Shown here piece by piece: positions 1 through 12,156 of a stretch of DNA of 64,000 bases. Made by a program: the position numbers and the translations under genes. Position 1 is the stretch's first letter; every line of letters begins with the position of its first letter. The DNA lies in the NCBI GenBank assembly GCA_020809705.1, contig CP085826.1, positions 3,286,001 to 3,350,000 of the forward strand. The letters run 5' to 3'. This stretch comes from Calonectria ilicicola. Lineage: Eukaryota > Ascomycota > Sordariomycetes > Hypocreales > Nectriaceae. A model generated the notes under the pieces. The model was not told the DNA's origin. It did not search any database and saw only the letters and a program-made list of their open reading frames with translations.

Positions 1-78
1 AGAGAGGTAGTGTAATCATCGGTTCGTTGCGATATTCGTCATTATCGTGATCATCAAAATATGAATGTGTGGCATTGC

Positions 79-924
79 TTAGTCCATGTAGAAGTCTCCT
101 TTCAGAATTCTCTCCTGGAAAGCATCGGGCCTCGGACGCTCTTGCTTGGGTTTCACGGTGGGCGCCTGCACAGGAGGTGGAGGCATGTCAGAAACTGACT
201 TGGCACGCTCGTGGATGGAGTTGCCGCGAGGAGGGGAGCCAGAGGCAAAAGAGAAGGAGGGGCGAGCCCCAGTGACGGAGCTCTCGGCGCGAGACCTAAG
301 CTGCTCGGACCAGTTGAAGCCATGCTGGTCTGGGCGAGGAGAATAATTGTCAGAAGGGGCTCTTGGATAATTGGTGTAGCTTGCCTGTGGGAGAGGAGTG
401 GGGAGGGCAGAACTGCCACGGCGCCCAGTATTCGACCAAGCGACCGAGAAACTGGACCCTCGCGAAGATTTCTGTCCGCTTTGCAGAGAGTAATTGGGTG
501 GAGGGGAGGTTGGGTTATTACCGGTTCCGGGGCTGCCGCCAGGGCGGGCGGTTCGCATGGAAGTGCCACCAAAGCTCATTCGCCTGGCAAAGGGCGTAGT
601 AGGAACGGTTCTGGGGCCAAATTCATCGTCCTCAATGACATTCTCATCGATGGAATCAGAGTTGTTGGAATTGGTCGAGAGACTACCCCGACGAATATTG
701 TATGGCTGGGCACTGGTAGGGCCAGCGCCAGAGAGACCCAGTGTGTTGACGGAGAGACGCCGTCGGTTGGGATCAAGGGGATTGTTGGATTGGGGTGGAA
801 AGCTAGAGCCGTTGGGGGCTGAGTTTCCCCTCTGGAAGAGGTTTGTAAGGGCAGCTTGGGTGATGGAGCCTCGTCGATTACGTGTGTACATTTCGGGATT
901 GATGGGTGCGTTTTCAGTAGACAT
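79..924 (-). CDS. conserved fungal phospho-motif-rich protein, function unknown
   Basis: This is a single-exon gene of 281 residues. The start chosen is the ATG at 922-924, which sits in a good context (TCCACCATGTC). The open frame extends further upstream, but only through leader-like sequence. I do not recognise a catalytic domain. The protein is rich in Ser, Pro, Asn and Arg and is probably disordered. It has repeated basophilic phospho-sites of the form RRGS or RRxS (about residues 18-21 and 74-77, with others near 110 and 165), as used by PKA-like kinases and 14-3-3 proteins. The N-terminus (NPEMYTRNRRGS), a central NWSEQLRSRAES segment and the C-terminal ERILKGDFYMD look like conserved short blocks. 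Signalling-linked regulation is an inference. I am sure it is a gene and unsure of its role. Confidence 0.8.
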   Translation of the reverse strand: MSTENAPINPEMYTRNRRGSITQAALTNLFQRGNSAPNGSSFPPQSNNPLDPNRRRLSVNTLGLSGAGPTSAQPYNIRRGSLSTNSNNSDSIDENVIEDDEFGPRTVPTTPFARRMSFGGTSMRTARPGGSPGTGNNPTSPPPNYSLQSGQKSSRGSSFSVAWSNTGRRGSSALPTPLPQASYTNYPRAPSDNYSPRPDQHGFNWSEQLRSRAESSVTGARPSFSFASGSPPRGNSIHERAKSVSDMPPPPVQAPTVKPKQERPRPDAFQERILKGDFYMD

Positions 925-3304
925 GGTGGATGAAGGATTTGACTGCCGTGGGCAGTGCCGATAGATATAGTTTGTGGTGACGCTGCGGTCTGCCGATACG
1001 ATGAGGATAGTGGTGCGAGAATGGTTCGACTGATGCAGATCTGATGCAACGCGTGGGTTTGGGAGGGTAACAGTGTTGAGAGATAGTGGGCTGATTGCGT
1101 GATGGAAATATGACAGATAAAAGGTCTTATAAGTGAGTAGTTGCGGTGGGAGGGAATGTGCAAGGAGGATGAAGGTAGGCGAAAGAGGAAAAAGAAAATA
1201 GGTTCTAGGAGGCGGGAGGGGTCTTGATAAAGAGAAGTACAAGGTGAAGGTGCGCTGATCAACTTAAAAAAGGAGTGGACGTGCTGGTCAGTGATGGGTG
1301 ATCACCGTTACCGCTTTTGGACAAAGGCGGATGTTGGGGAGGGGATGGAAGGGGGGGTTTGGGCGGCGAGTATGGCGCATGCGAAGAAGGTCAAGAGTCA
1401 GAGGCTTCTTTTGACTCTTGGACTGGCGGGGAAGAGAGAGGAAGCGAGAAGGCCGGGAAGCTACAAGAGGCAGCACGGAGATTAGGGCCGAACGATGAGT
1501 TGCTGGGCGGCGCTGGGGCTGGCGGCGTAGGCGGAGTAGGCGGAGCACGGCAGCGGTGCTGTAGTGCAAACGTGGGTTATAGTGGAGCGCTGTCGAGGCA
1601 CCCTCGAACAGGTATGCGGGAGATGGGGCGCGCGATGGAGGGGGTTTCGAAGTTGGGGACGATTCGCGGGGAGCCGAGGTGACGTCGAGTGTGGAACGCT
1701 GCCGCGGCGCGATCGGGTAGCCAGTGCTTGGTTGGCTTGGGCTACTGGTGTGTGGAGCTGTGAAAGGTACGCAGCTATGGAGGTAGGGTTGCTCCAGGGT
1801 TCAAGGTTGGTGAGCGAAACCACGCCCAGTACGCTGTGCTTGGTGTTGGAGTGCTGACTCCGAGGGGTTGCTAGTGGCTAGACAGGTTTGTGGTGGCCTT
1901 TATTTTTGGCAGGATATTGCCGTGTTATGAGCCTGGGTTGTCCGGCTTGTTCGTTTGATGTGCGGCGCGGTAGATAGAGGGTGGGCTGAGACAGTCGGTT
2001 GCGACACCGAGGGTTTGTATACCGTTCCTTGTTTTTCCTGGTGGGCTGACTGAAATTATTGTATGTTTGGCCTATGCTTTGTCTTTGTTTTTGGTCTGAT
2101 GCGCCGAGATCAAAGGGGAGCAGGATTGAGGAAGATGCGCAAAACGACAACCAACCTAAAAGAAGAAGGATGAGCAATGGGATGATGTATATATGGAGAC
2201 AAGGAGCCAGGGAGAGGCAGAGGAAAGAAGCGCGAGAGCGGGTAGGCACAGCCGGCAGTCGACTAAGACCGTAGCTCACGGTGCAGTCACGTCGAAATTG
2301 GGCAACGAAGCAGAAGAGGAAGGTTCGGTACGAGCACGGTGAGGATGAAGAGGAAGGAGCATGTGGCCTCATGTGTGCCTCACCCACTCCTTACCCGTCT
2401 TGTCCGGACTACGTGGTGGTGTAATACCGGGCTGCATTCAATGCAACCCTTCCAACCGTTGCCCAAGCTTCAAAGGGGATGTTAGACCCGGCGAGGCCAG
2501 GCGAGGCGAGGAGAGAAGGGGAAAGATTTGGGAATGCGGATGGTCAGGTGTGCCAGGAGTGCCAGCATGCCAAAGAAGCTGCGTCGGCATCTGGGATACA
2601 GAATTCACATCACAGTCAACTCGGTCAAACTCTCACACCAGCGAGCATACGAAGTCTTGCGGCCGCCATTTCCATTCCGGGGTTCTTATCACAAGTCTCT
2701 CTCACTCTCTTCTTCCTTCCTTTTTTCTCTCTTTTTTTTTTTTTTTCTCACTGTCTATTCTGGAAAAGTGCCCTGCTTATATAATTTGGATCTAATTGAA
2801 CACAGTTGCTGCTGTCCTTACCGCTTCTCTGTCACATACATGAGTCTGCGGCATGGCACGGTATGAGTGGCCCTGTCAGCTCGCACTACTGTACGTGGAA
2901 CGGCCTTTGGATGAGCAGTGCATATGGAAGCGCACCAAAAAAGCATATCGACACGAAGGGGCGCGCTATCCACCACCCAATTTCAATGGGCACATCCAAC
3001 TGCTACTATTCTGTCTGCAGCTTGCTCTGCACATGGCGCGGACGCGACGGCGAGCTTGCACCACGCGGCTCCCCTCCCCCACCATTTAGGCAGCGCTAGC
3101 AGGGCCCCCGAATGCGGAGCACGTCCAGGGTCGCCATCCAACACCTAGCAAATCACAAACGTGGCCACTGCGGGAAGCCTAAGTCTGGATCCTGGATGTC
3201 TGGAAAGAGTGCACTGACCACCACCTTCAAATGGTCACCGACGTCACCTCCACCTTGTGCGCTTCCGTCTCGAGCAAAGCCCACACACACACACACACTT
3301 GCTC

Positions 3305-3336
<32 letters not shown>

Positions 3337-6189
3337 CCTTCCACACACCTTTGCACACCTTCTTCACACACGCACAACCACCAACCTCCGGAGTATCATG
3401 GATGTGAGAGAACAGACAAGCGAACTTGCTTTTTGCGGGGTAACCGCCTAAGAGCCTCCACCACAACACCATCGTCATCCCATTCCCCACGAATGAATGG
3501 CCATCATAGAGACGGTCCCGGCCGTCGCATTGCCCCTGCTAGCATCATTTTTTGCTTTACGCCGTCAACATCATATCACCTCCTAGATATCAACCGAGTT
3601 ACCCCTTGAATACTGATCGGCGACTGTCTCCACGACGCGTATTCCATCGTCAGGGCACAGGGGTTTGGGTTGGGGTTTAGACTGAGGATCCATTCGTTCG
3701 CCAGGTCCTGTGTCAGATGAGTCGTCTTGCAGAACGCCATCCGTTATCTTGTCCAACCCCACTGTGGCAGAGGAGCTTTCGGATTGGAGCCAGCTCAACT
3801 TCGAGCGACTGAGACTAGGCGCGTGCTCCCCTCCGTTCTATCGTGCTCTTCTTCGAGTTCCCATCTAGCTTGACGCTCATCTTAGTCTGCTATGCATTTT
3901 GCTTTCTGGGGAAGCTTCGCCTCTAGCCTTTCCATACAATGACTGCCACATTGGCACTCGCAGGCACACCTTTTCTGTTAGTGTGCCTCAACCTGACATC
4001 AACTGATTTGATGTTCCGTCGCATCCAAACCAAAGATCACCATGGTTAACTCGACATGTTCCGCTCATACCGGTACCATGACTAGCTTTCTTAGGCATCG
4101 CATCCAAGTTGGATAGGAATCCCGCATCCTTGATCCTGGGCTTCCAATTCCTGAGTGAAACTGGAGATGATGACGACAAAAAAAGTCCCCCAACCACGCT
4201 ACGGCCAACTAGGCTGCTTCCCAATCAATCAATTGCTTCCCTCCCCACCGCCACCCTCTATTAAGCTACTCCTCCATGCCTCCAGCAGCCGCAGCCCGAT
4301 GTTTGACGCTTGATGCTTCTTCTGCGGCTTCCTTTCCGCCTTCTTCGACTATACTTTTGCTCTTTTCCCTTGTCCTGGACTAGTTTCAACTTTGAGGGCG
4401 CGCGTGCTCTGCAACGAACACCTACCCCTCTTGTGTCTTAGTTGCCACGCAGCTTTTTCTTGTGCCCTGTCCGTCGATTGTTGAGATGCAACGTACGATT
4501 AACCCAAGCGACTCTAAGGTTCCAATGGAGAATGCAAGCTTTGTGTTTGTTTTGCTACACACTGTGTCATCCCCATGCATACATTCCTCTCGCAATCTCA
4601 ACAATTCTTTTGTTTCTCTCAATCTGCCCAACTCAGTTTCCTGGCAAATGATGGCATTCTTTTTTGTAATCGGGAGAAGTATTCCAAGTCGGCACCATCA
4701 TGTCAAGCTCATGCGATTCTTCTTCCAATCATAAACGAAACTATTACCCCGCACGCACATGTTCCCGAGACCGGCACCCGGCACCCTCGGCCGGAGAGAC
4801 GTGCTGGCGCCCTTGCCTGTTCTTGGGGGCCATGATCAATCCACACTTGCTGGCTAGGCTCGCTAGTGCTAGAGAGAAGTCGATGAAAGCGTAACGACCG
4901 ACTGAGTAATAGTGGATTCTGTCGACTGTCAGAAAGTATTTAAAAACAGTATTATTTCACGTGTTCTTTATCTGCTTGTCTTTGCTAAGCTTATCTAGAT
5001 TGGCCACATTCGGCTAGAATATGTCCCTGTCCCTGTCTCATCATTCTTCTTCTTCATTTCTTTTTTTGGCTTTGTTGAAACTCTTGTCTCAAGCGGACAG
5101 CAATTCGCACAGCCATCCATTAGGACTCCCACACCCTCTTGGTTTGATTTTATTACGTCGACAAACTCGCCTGCCCACACCAGAGGCACGCAGTAGGGCG
5201 CACAGGTCGCACAAACCACACACCATGCCAAAAATACCACCATCTCGCCATTTTTGTCTTTCGCTGGGCTTGCCATTGCCATCCCCCCTGATCTCTCATT
5301 CCTTCCCTTGTACTGCCGGGGGCCAGTCAGGTGCCATGGTTATCACATCCGCTATTGCATGCTCCCTCCTTAGCCGCTTATGAGGTGGTATGCATGCCTC
5401 ATTCACCCGGAAACTAGGTCAAAATCGTCGCACCTCACCTCGCGCCGTGGCAAATGAACCCGCCGCCGGTATACATGTCCGTCATCAACCCCGGTCGATG
5501 CTATGGCGTCTGCTGGCTCCATTACCCACCCTCTCTGGCTTCATAATCTCAGCCCAACTCACTTGTTTGTTCACATCTCTAGACTCATCTCTCCCCCACC
5601 CATCTTTCGCAGATTGGCGAGCTTAGTGGCTTGTCCTTGCCTATCAGCGACCCACGGAAGTGCCATTCTCCTGCATTGGACGGGGGCTCGGGCGCGTACG
5701 TGCCACCTTGGCGGCCTTTGTGGGGAATGCGGTGAAAGCATGACACCCGCCTCAGCGCCTTGGCTGAGAGGGGTCTCTGGGGCCCTACTGCGGACGATCT
5801 GTGGTCTATAAGGTCTAGAACTCGGTGAGCCAGTCGCCGATCTGGCGTGTGTGTCCAGTGATTACTATCTTCAGACACTATCTACATGGACCACAGTATG
5901 TGTTGTTGAAGCGTCTACTCCCGCCGAGATCTCGGCGAGACCAGGACCGCCCTATTTCCTAATGATCCGTGGTCAACATGATGTCGGCATCGAAAGCAAT
6001 CTTTGATCGAGGCTGCCGACAAAGTCGAATTCTCCACCTCCAACTTCTAGTTCGAGTCTCTTTTCCCCGTCTACCTCCCTAACTCCAAGTCACCGATGCG
6101 CCCTTATCTATCGCCAACTGTGCCTCACTAGTTCACCGACAAGTAAAACAACGACAAACTCATCACCATGCTACCGCGAAGCAGAAAGC
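925..6189. other. 5.3 kb gene-poor intergenic region
   Basis: I see no supportable coding gene here. Open frames are short, start at non-ATG codons or overlap each other, and none shows a domain or frame-preserving introns. The left part, to roughly 1260, is the probable leader and promoter of the phospho-motif protein. A pyrimidine-rich run lies near 2700-2755 and simple repeats near 3282-3336. The right end is the downstream flank of the secreted protein gene. Confidence 0.6.
3282..3336. repeat. compound microsatellite (CA)n then (TTGC)n
   Basis: About nine CA units run from 3282 to 3298. After a short gap, about seven TTGC units run from roughly 3307 to 3336. This is simple-sequence DNA inside the gene-poor region with no coding role visible. 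Confidence 0.9.
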
Positions 6190-6827
6190 TTATAGGTCAT
6201 AGCTGCGCGGTCTCTCCAGCGTAAAGCTCACGTCACCGGTTGAAGCACCCCCCACGCAAGTCGCCGAGATGCTACCAGTCGGGCACTGGTCCCGCGCCGC
6301 CTGCACGCACCGCATCCATTGCTCTTTGGTGATGGTGATGGAAGCGCCCGCATCAAGCGCCCTAACAGTGAACAAGGCGGTTCCAGCCTCGCCCGATGTT
6401 TCCGTGGGTGCGCCTTCGCATCGGTCGACGGAGCCGGGCATACCACCGCAGATGCTCAGTTGCGCGACTGTTTCATCATGGATAATGATTTGCCTGCAGA
6501 GAGAAGAGCATGTGCCAGCGACTTGTTTGTCCATGCGCCATGTCCTTGATTATGGTTTTGCACTTCCAACCCTCCAGGGCTGAAAGGCAAGGTGGGGGGG
6601 AAGATGACATACTGGTTTGAGTCGATACATTCTGCCTTGACCAGGGCGCTATGATCAACTTCCATCTCGGACCTCGCCTGAAGAACCTCGTGGTGCTTAG
6701 CATGGCTGGGGATTCGGGGCATGAGCGGCACTCGATCCAGAATCTTGTAGCCCTGCGGCTCAGCCGCAACAACCGCCGCACCGGCGATGATGGATACCGT
6801 CTTAATGAAGTCCCTGATGGAGACCAT
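6190..6827 (-). CDS. small secreted six-cysteine protein (effector-like)
   Basis: Two exons, complement(6190..6493, 6613..6827), encode 172 residues. The 119-nt intron has a GTATGT donor and a CTGCAG acceptor, and the phase closes (215 nt, then 304 nt). The start ATG at 6825-6827 is followed by a clear signal peptide: charged start, hydrophobic core IIAGAAVVAA, cleavage near residue 22. A linker follows with a dibasic-free but Arg-ending stretch (LQAR, about residue 51) that could be a propeptide. The mature part carries six cysteines (in contexts AEC, SICGG, DRCEG, MRCVQ, DQCPT, ATCVGG), enough for three disulfides. I recognise no enzyme motif. A secreted structural or host-interaction protein is an inference from size, signal peptide and cysteine number. 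Confidence 0.8.
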
Positions 6828-7668
6828 TTTGGGAGGAGTGGAGAAGGGGGAGGGGGGGATGGATGGATTCAAGGCACAGATATGGGACTGTCAAGGCCGA
6901 TTTCGATTTGATAGGATCCAGGGTGTCCGTTGTAAAGTGGCACAAAACGTAGGTGTGGCAAGATAAACAGGGTCGATCACAGATCGATGAAAATTGAAGC
7001 ACAAAGAGGGGGCAGGGGGGTTGAAGCAGACAGACAGACACCGCTAGCAGTGAAGTTGAAAGAATGTTGAAGAGAACGCGCCGAGCAAGAGACGAAGGGG
7101 AAAAGGAGAAGATAAAAAAGACGAGTCGTCGGCACTCAACCAAGGCTCGAACGCTCGCTCGTGGCCTGCGCGGTACAGCCCCTGCGTCGGGACCATGGCG
7201 ATTGCGGCTCCTTTCCTGGGTGGGCAAGGCCTCCTTACTTTTTCCTCCAGGCCCTCAGCCAATGTGCATCTAGACCTTTGGCGGAACCACCAACGTGCTC
7301 TTCGTATTCAGAGGGTGGTTGGATTTGCGGAATGGCGCTGACGACGGCGCTAGGGCGCAACAGTCAAACGAGCGTTGGTGCCGCCTTGTTAAAACACGAG
7401 CCAAGCTGGGGGCTGGCTGTACTGAACTTGCCCCTGGGTCGTGCATGAGTTAGTGGCGATTTGAGGCGCCGCAACATGGCTTCAACCCCCAGAGTTTCTG
7501 ACGTTGATTGCTGATCGGCGTCAAGCATGGGTTGTTTTTTGGTTCTAATTGTCTGCGTCGCATTAACCCATCATCGCTAATCTTGATAATCGTAGTGTAC
7601 AATGCCCAACAGTAATCTCTTGTCGACAGCCTGAAATTGTAACCGCAGCTAACACGACATTCATGATC
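6828..7668. other. leader/promoter of secreted-protein gene and 3' flank of WSS1-like gene
   Basis: No coding gene is supported. A reverse-strand open frame across 6802-7227 runs into the secreted gene's start in a different frame. It is pyrimidine-rich leader sequence, not a protein. Confidence 0.55.
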
Positions 7669-9203
7669 CTAGACAGCATTGTCTCGCCTTCGTCCACAAA
7701 GTCCACAAACCCCGCAGTCGTCCGCATTGCGATACGTCGTGTTCCTGCATGTGTCGCTTTGGCACCGCCAAGATCTGGGGTTTGCGGAAGTGTCCAAGAC
7801 GTTGGCGCACATGGCGCAGGTGACTGAAAGCCCAGGGTTGGAAAACGAACACATCGAGCATGAGGTGCTTTTGTTCCCTGCGCTGGTCGTCGCGGGCTTG
7901 TCGTTGCTCAAAAGTGTTTTCGAGGACCCAGTTCGAGAAGTATGTGTAGCTTGTGGACGAGTCTTGTTGGTAGTCGCCAGTTTGGCAGGTACATCAATGC
8001 CCGATGGCCCATCCTCCGGTTCTGCCTTAATCCTTCGTGTTGGTCTCAGGATTGGTGCGTCTTCACCAGGCTCCGACTTGACCTTTTCTTGTTCTCGAAT
8101 GTGTCCCGAAGTCCCTATCCCTGACCCTGACCCTAATGCTGATGCTTCAAGAGGCTCCCTCTTGACCCTTCGAAACATGCCGTACAATTCTTCTAGCTCG
8201 TTCTTTGCCGATGGATCGCTAGAGTTCTCGTCCTCGCATACCTTGATCAGACCTCGGCCTTGTCTGTCCACCATCCGCGATCCGTCAACATCAACGGCAT
8301 CCTTCGAATCGGGCCCGTCGTCCTCATACTCGCTCTCGCTCCCTGAATCTGTCTCTATATCTTCTTCCTTTGGGTTGACGGGCTCTTCTTTTTGCTTATC
8401 GAATCGAGCAAGCGCAGCTGCGGCACGTAGCTCTCGCCCTCTCGCGCTTCCAGCAACACGAGGTTTGCCTTGCACCTTTTTACCTCCTTCCAGCTTGACT
8501 TTGGTCTCCTCGTCGGCCCCGAGGGCCATGCCATTCTTTCCAAACTTTTTCAGAATTCTTCTCTCTTTTTGCTCTTGGTAAGAAAGAGCCGCCTTGGCTT
8601 TGCGCTTCCGCCTCCGTGACTTGTATGTACCACCACAAAGGTGTTCTGGTAGAACCTCGTCCGCAAGGACCGTATTCTTCTCCCACTCGCCTGTCCCTAA
8701 ACTTGCGCCTCTTCCCCATAGGCCATCTCCCGTGTAACCCTTAGACCAAAGCGTGTGCATTTGTGCGGCATACGAGTTTCTCACGGCCCAAAAGGCTCGA
8801 GAGTGGTTCATCTGCTTGCAATGAGCCAGCTCATGCATCATGACCATCTGTACATAATCAAATGGGAGCCATCTCCCTGTACTGGGGGATTTTAGGACAA
8901 GCTGGACGACTTCGCCGGCGTTGAAATTGCGTCCAACAAATTCACGATTGGGCTCATACTCCTCCAGTGATGTGACATACAGGTGGTGTTCTCGCATAAT
9001 AGGTCCTAAAGTAAAGGTTAGATATATATTAAGGGCCAGAACCGGGTATAAGAATTCTTACGACATTGTGCTGCTATTCTTTCAAGGAAGTCCTTAGCAA
9101 TCTTCTCATCAGGTCCCTGAAGAGGCTTGATGAAGACGATATTGGGGTTTGGTTGCGACTTTTTCTCATTCAGCCGCTGATATCCAGCAACCATGGGCGG
9201 CAT
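7669..9203 (-). CDS. WSS1: WLM-domain metalloprotease, Wss1/SPRTN type
   Basis: Exons complement(7669..9005, 9062..9203) encode 492 residues. The 56-nt intron (GTAAGA...TTTAG) joins CQ-type sequence to PIMREH, rebuilding the WLM domain (about residues 6-200). The zinc site HELAH at 105-109 with a third His at 115 gives HExxHxxxxxH. A RanBP2-type zinc finger (C-x2-C-x10-C-x2-C) lies near residues 430-447, followed by a second Cys-rich WxC element to the C-terminus. A LIKV segment followed by acidic residues in the middle resembles a SUMO-interacting motif. Wss1 family proteases cut proteins covalently trapped on DNA, guided by SUMO and Cdc48; that role is inferred from the family. The start could instead be the ATG at 9192-9194, three codons later, which has a stronger context. 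Confidence 0.9.
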
Positions 9204-9653
9204 CGATAATAGCTTGTTTTGAGGCAACTATCGATAATAAAAACAAGGGGGAAAGACCAAAGGCATCAAGTAGCACAGCCTAGATACCGACTATTTTGAC
9301 AACGGGGCACTTATGACGCAGCTGGGTTTATGTGGAGTCCTTGACGCGTAAAGTGAGACACAGACGCGGGATCATGTGACCCAATTAAGACTATTGCTAG
9401 TCTTGAAGATTATCAATCAACACCATCCCAAAAGTGACAAGGCCTGAAAGGAGAACAGGAAATAATAGACAAAGCATCCTTGTCAATTCTTCTAACATAT
9501 GCAAATAAATTCTATACCATCTAACGCCGCCCTTCTATTTGAGAAAGGCCCAACCACATGTATCAAAACTCGCTAAATAGTTTGTGATCCCGAACGCCAC
9601 CCATGCTCGCTATATTGTCCAAGCATACCGCACCATTGAAGTCAGGACGCCGT
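9204..9653. promoter_or_regulatory. promoter side of WSS1-like gene and 3' flank of sulfate permease
   Basis: This 450-nt stretch has no gene. It holds one ACGCGT at 9344-9349, about 140 nt upstream of the WSS1-like start. That hexamer is the MluI cell-cycle box bound by MBF in yeasts. One hexamer can occur by chance, so a regulatory role is only suggested. Confidence 0.35.
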
Positions 9654-12156
9654 TTAATCATGTTGCCCCTCAACGTTTGCAATTGCACTCTGCAATGCAC
9701 TAGTCAAATCCACATGGAACAAGGGCATGTCGAATCCATGAATGGCCGTTCCCTTTCGCATCAACTTCTCTCCCTCCTCTCCTGATGACATTCCAGCGTC
9801 GAGCTCATCTCTAGAGAGGCCACCAAGTGCCAATTCTTCGTCCTTGGTCCCATGTTCAGTCCTGCGTATATCCTTGGCAGCATCCTGCTCGGCGGCCGCC
9901 ACGGCCGCAGCTGAGTGCTTGCCACCAATCTCTGCTACGCTAAAGATAGATTGCCACCTTCGCTGAGTCACACCATCACGCTGACCAGCCGGAACACCGA
10001 AGCCGGCAGATACCAGAGCTCTCTTCGTCCATCTGTTGTTGATGCAGGCGAAATGCCAATCCACGGCATTGGGAGTTGCGTACATGTCAAGCTGGTTCCG
10101 GATGTCGATCAGTCTTTGGATAGAGGTGATGTCAACGTTGTTAACAGAGCTAAAGTCCATGATGATAGCCTTGAGAGAGGGCTTGTTGTAATCTAGATCC
10201 GATGCTGCAGGTCTCTTAGAAGACTGTCGAGGTCCTGGATTGTTCCAGGGTCGGTCTCCAGGTCGCTCAAAGTTTTCAGCACTGGTTCGTCGAGTATGTG
10301 CTTGGACGAAATCCGACAGATAGTCCAATGCAAAATTGGCGTTGGGGTAGCTGAACCCTTCAGAGAAACGGTAAATGAAGATACCGGGGTACGGATGGTC
10401 AACTACCACCTCCGGGTTTGAACCATCTCCGTGATCAAGCGGCAGGAAAACATTTCGGGCAGAGCTATCCACATTGTCGAATGTTCCATACATGCCCACC
10501 ACCTGACGGTGGTTATCTCCGATGACATGATCCCCAAGGACTGAGTGAACCCTAACTTTGCCCAGGAATCTACCCCTGGCCTTGAGGATTCTGTACATGA
10601 GAACAGCAGCTGAAAGGCAGACTGTTGCGTATAAACCGTCTTCTATCTGTGTAAAAACGCTGACGAAGACACCAATGAAGAAGATGAAAACTTCAATGGG
10701 CGAGACTCGCCAGAAATGGTATACAGTGTTTGGCGGTGTGACAAGGTCTCCAACTGCATGGATGATGACAGCAGCCAGGGTGGCTTTTGGGATATAGAAG
10801 AATACCGCCGTCAACAGATATGTAGCAATGAGGACGACAATACCAGTAACAATTCCAGCTGCAGGTGTGCGAACTCCTGCCTTGGACTGAATAGCTGTAC
10901 GACTAAAGGAGCCGGTAGAAGGGTAGGCGCCGAAGAAAGGCCCGATAATATTGGTCATGCCGATGGCAACCATTTCTTGTGAGGGGTCGATGGTATAGTT
11001 GTTCACTCTGCCGAAGGATTTTGAAATGGCAATGTGCTCGACTAGCAAGACAATAACAGTAGCCGGAAGGTAGGAGCCGAATTTGGAGACGAGACTGGAT
11101 GTCATTGTTGGAACACCGATGTGCCGAAAACCTAGGAGGAGCTCGTTAGTCAAGGCCAGATATATTCAACAAAGTGATCTTACCCTTTGGAATGGTTCCC
11201 AAAATCTCAAACATAGGGTCATCGCGCCGGGAACGATTGAGCAACCAACTGATAAGGGTATACAGCAAGATAACAAAGACAGTACGCATGGTGTTGGTGA
11301 AGAAGAGTATGCGTTTGTGTTTCGGGAAGCGGTCGGCCGAGGTCATCATAGCATAACGGATGATATACAGCAGAGCCAGAGCCGAGAGGCCCATGGCTGC
11401 ATCAAGCTGTGTGTCAGGGAGGTGCTTGAGTGTGTTGATAAAAACCTTGTAAGGCGAGTCACGGCTTGAGAACCCAGACATTCCCATCAAAGACGGGAGC
11501 TGGCCAACGCAGATAGTGAGGGCAGAGCCTGTCATAAAGGCTGATAAAGATGTAATGGAGATGAGGTCGACAATCCAGCCGCATCGAAACAAACCAATAG
11601 CAAGGACGATGCATCCTGCAATGATGGATAGAGCCGACGCAATGACATAGGCAGGCATGTCCGGATCCTCGTTGCGAATGTCCTGAACGACGTTGCCAAC
11701 AACCGTAGACAAAACGGCAACAGGCCCGATGGAGATGTCTTTGGATGTTCCAAATAACCAGTAGATCAGGACACCGATAAAGGACGAATAGAGGCCAAAC
11801 TGAGGGTCCAAGTTAGCCAGGATGGCATAAGCCATACCCTGGGGGACAACAACGGCGCCGATGGTGATGCCAGCGACCAAATCACCAGCAAACCACTGGG
11901 CGTTGTAATGTGTGATCCATGTGAGAAACGGGAAGAGTGACTTGATGTAGGCGAGAACCTCCTCAGTCGAGGGGTACTGGTCATGGAGCCATTCAGAAGA
12001 AGTAGGTACATTCTCAACAAAGGAAGTGCTGGTATGTCCAGACATGACGGACTCTCCTCTCGTCACTTCGTCGTGGTAGGTTGTGGGTTGGTCCTCGAGC
12101 TTGATGCCGAGGACCTTGGCCAGGCCATGGCCAGCCTTTGAGGCAAGGCCTGGCAT
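9654..12156 (-). CDS. SulP/SLC26 sulfate permease with STAS domain
   Basis: Exons complement(9654..11131, 11184..12156) encode 816 residues. The 52-nt intron (GTAAGATC...CTCCTAG) rebuilds IPKGFRHIGVP. The order is a cytoplasmic N-terminus (about 1-75), a multi-span membrane domain with hallmark segments VVVPQGMAYA and FGLYSS near residues 110-130 and QEMVAIGMTNIIGPFFGAYPSTGSFSRTA-type sequence around 375, then a long C-terminal STAS domain (from about residue 500) with an inserted charged linker. The family carries sulfate into the cell at the plasma membrane for cysteine and methionine synthesis. Length and layout match fungal high-affinity permeases such as Neurospora CYS-14 and yeast Sul1/Sul2. 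Which paralogue it is cannot be told from this sequence alone. Confidence 0.93.

Noticed and set aside
1878..2387. 169-codon minus-strand open frame with a hydrophobic stretch
   Set aside because: No signal peptide at the N-terminus, no family pattern, no supporting introns; composition like intergenic DNA.
6802..7227. 141-codon minus-strand frame upstream of the secreted protein
   Set aside because: It overlaps the secreted gene's start in another frame and is pyrimidine-rich leader sequence.
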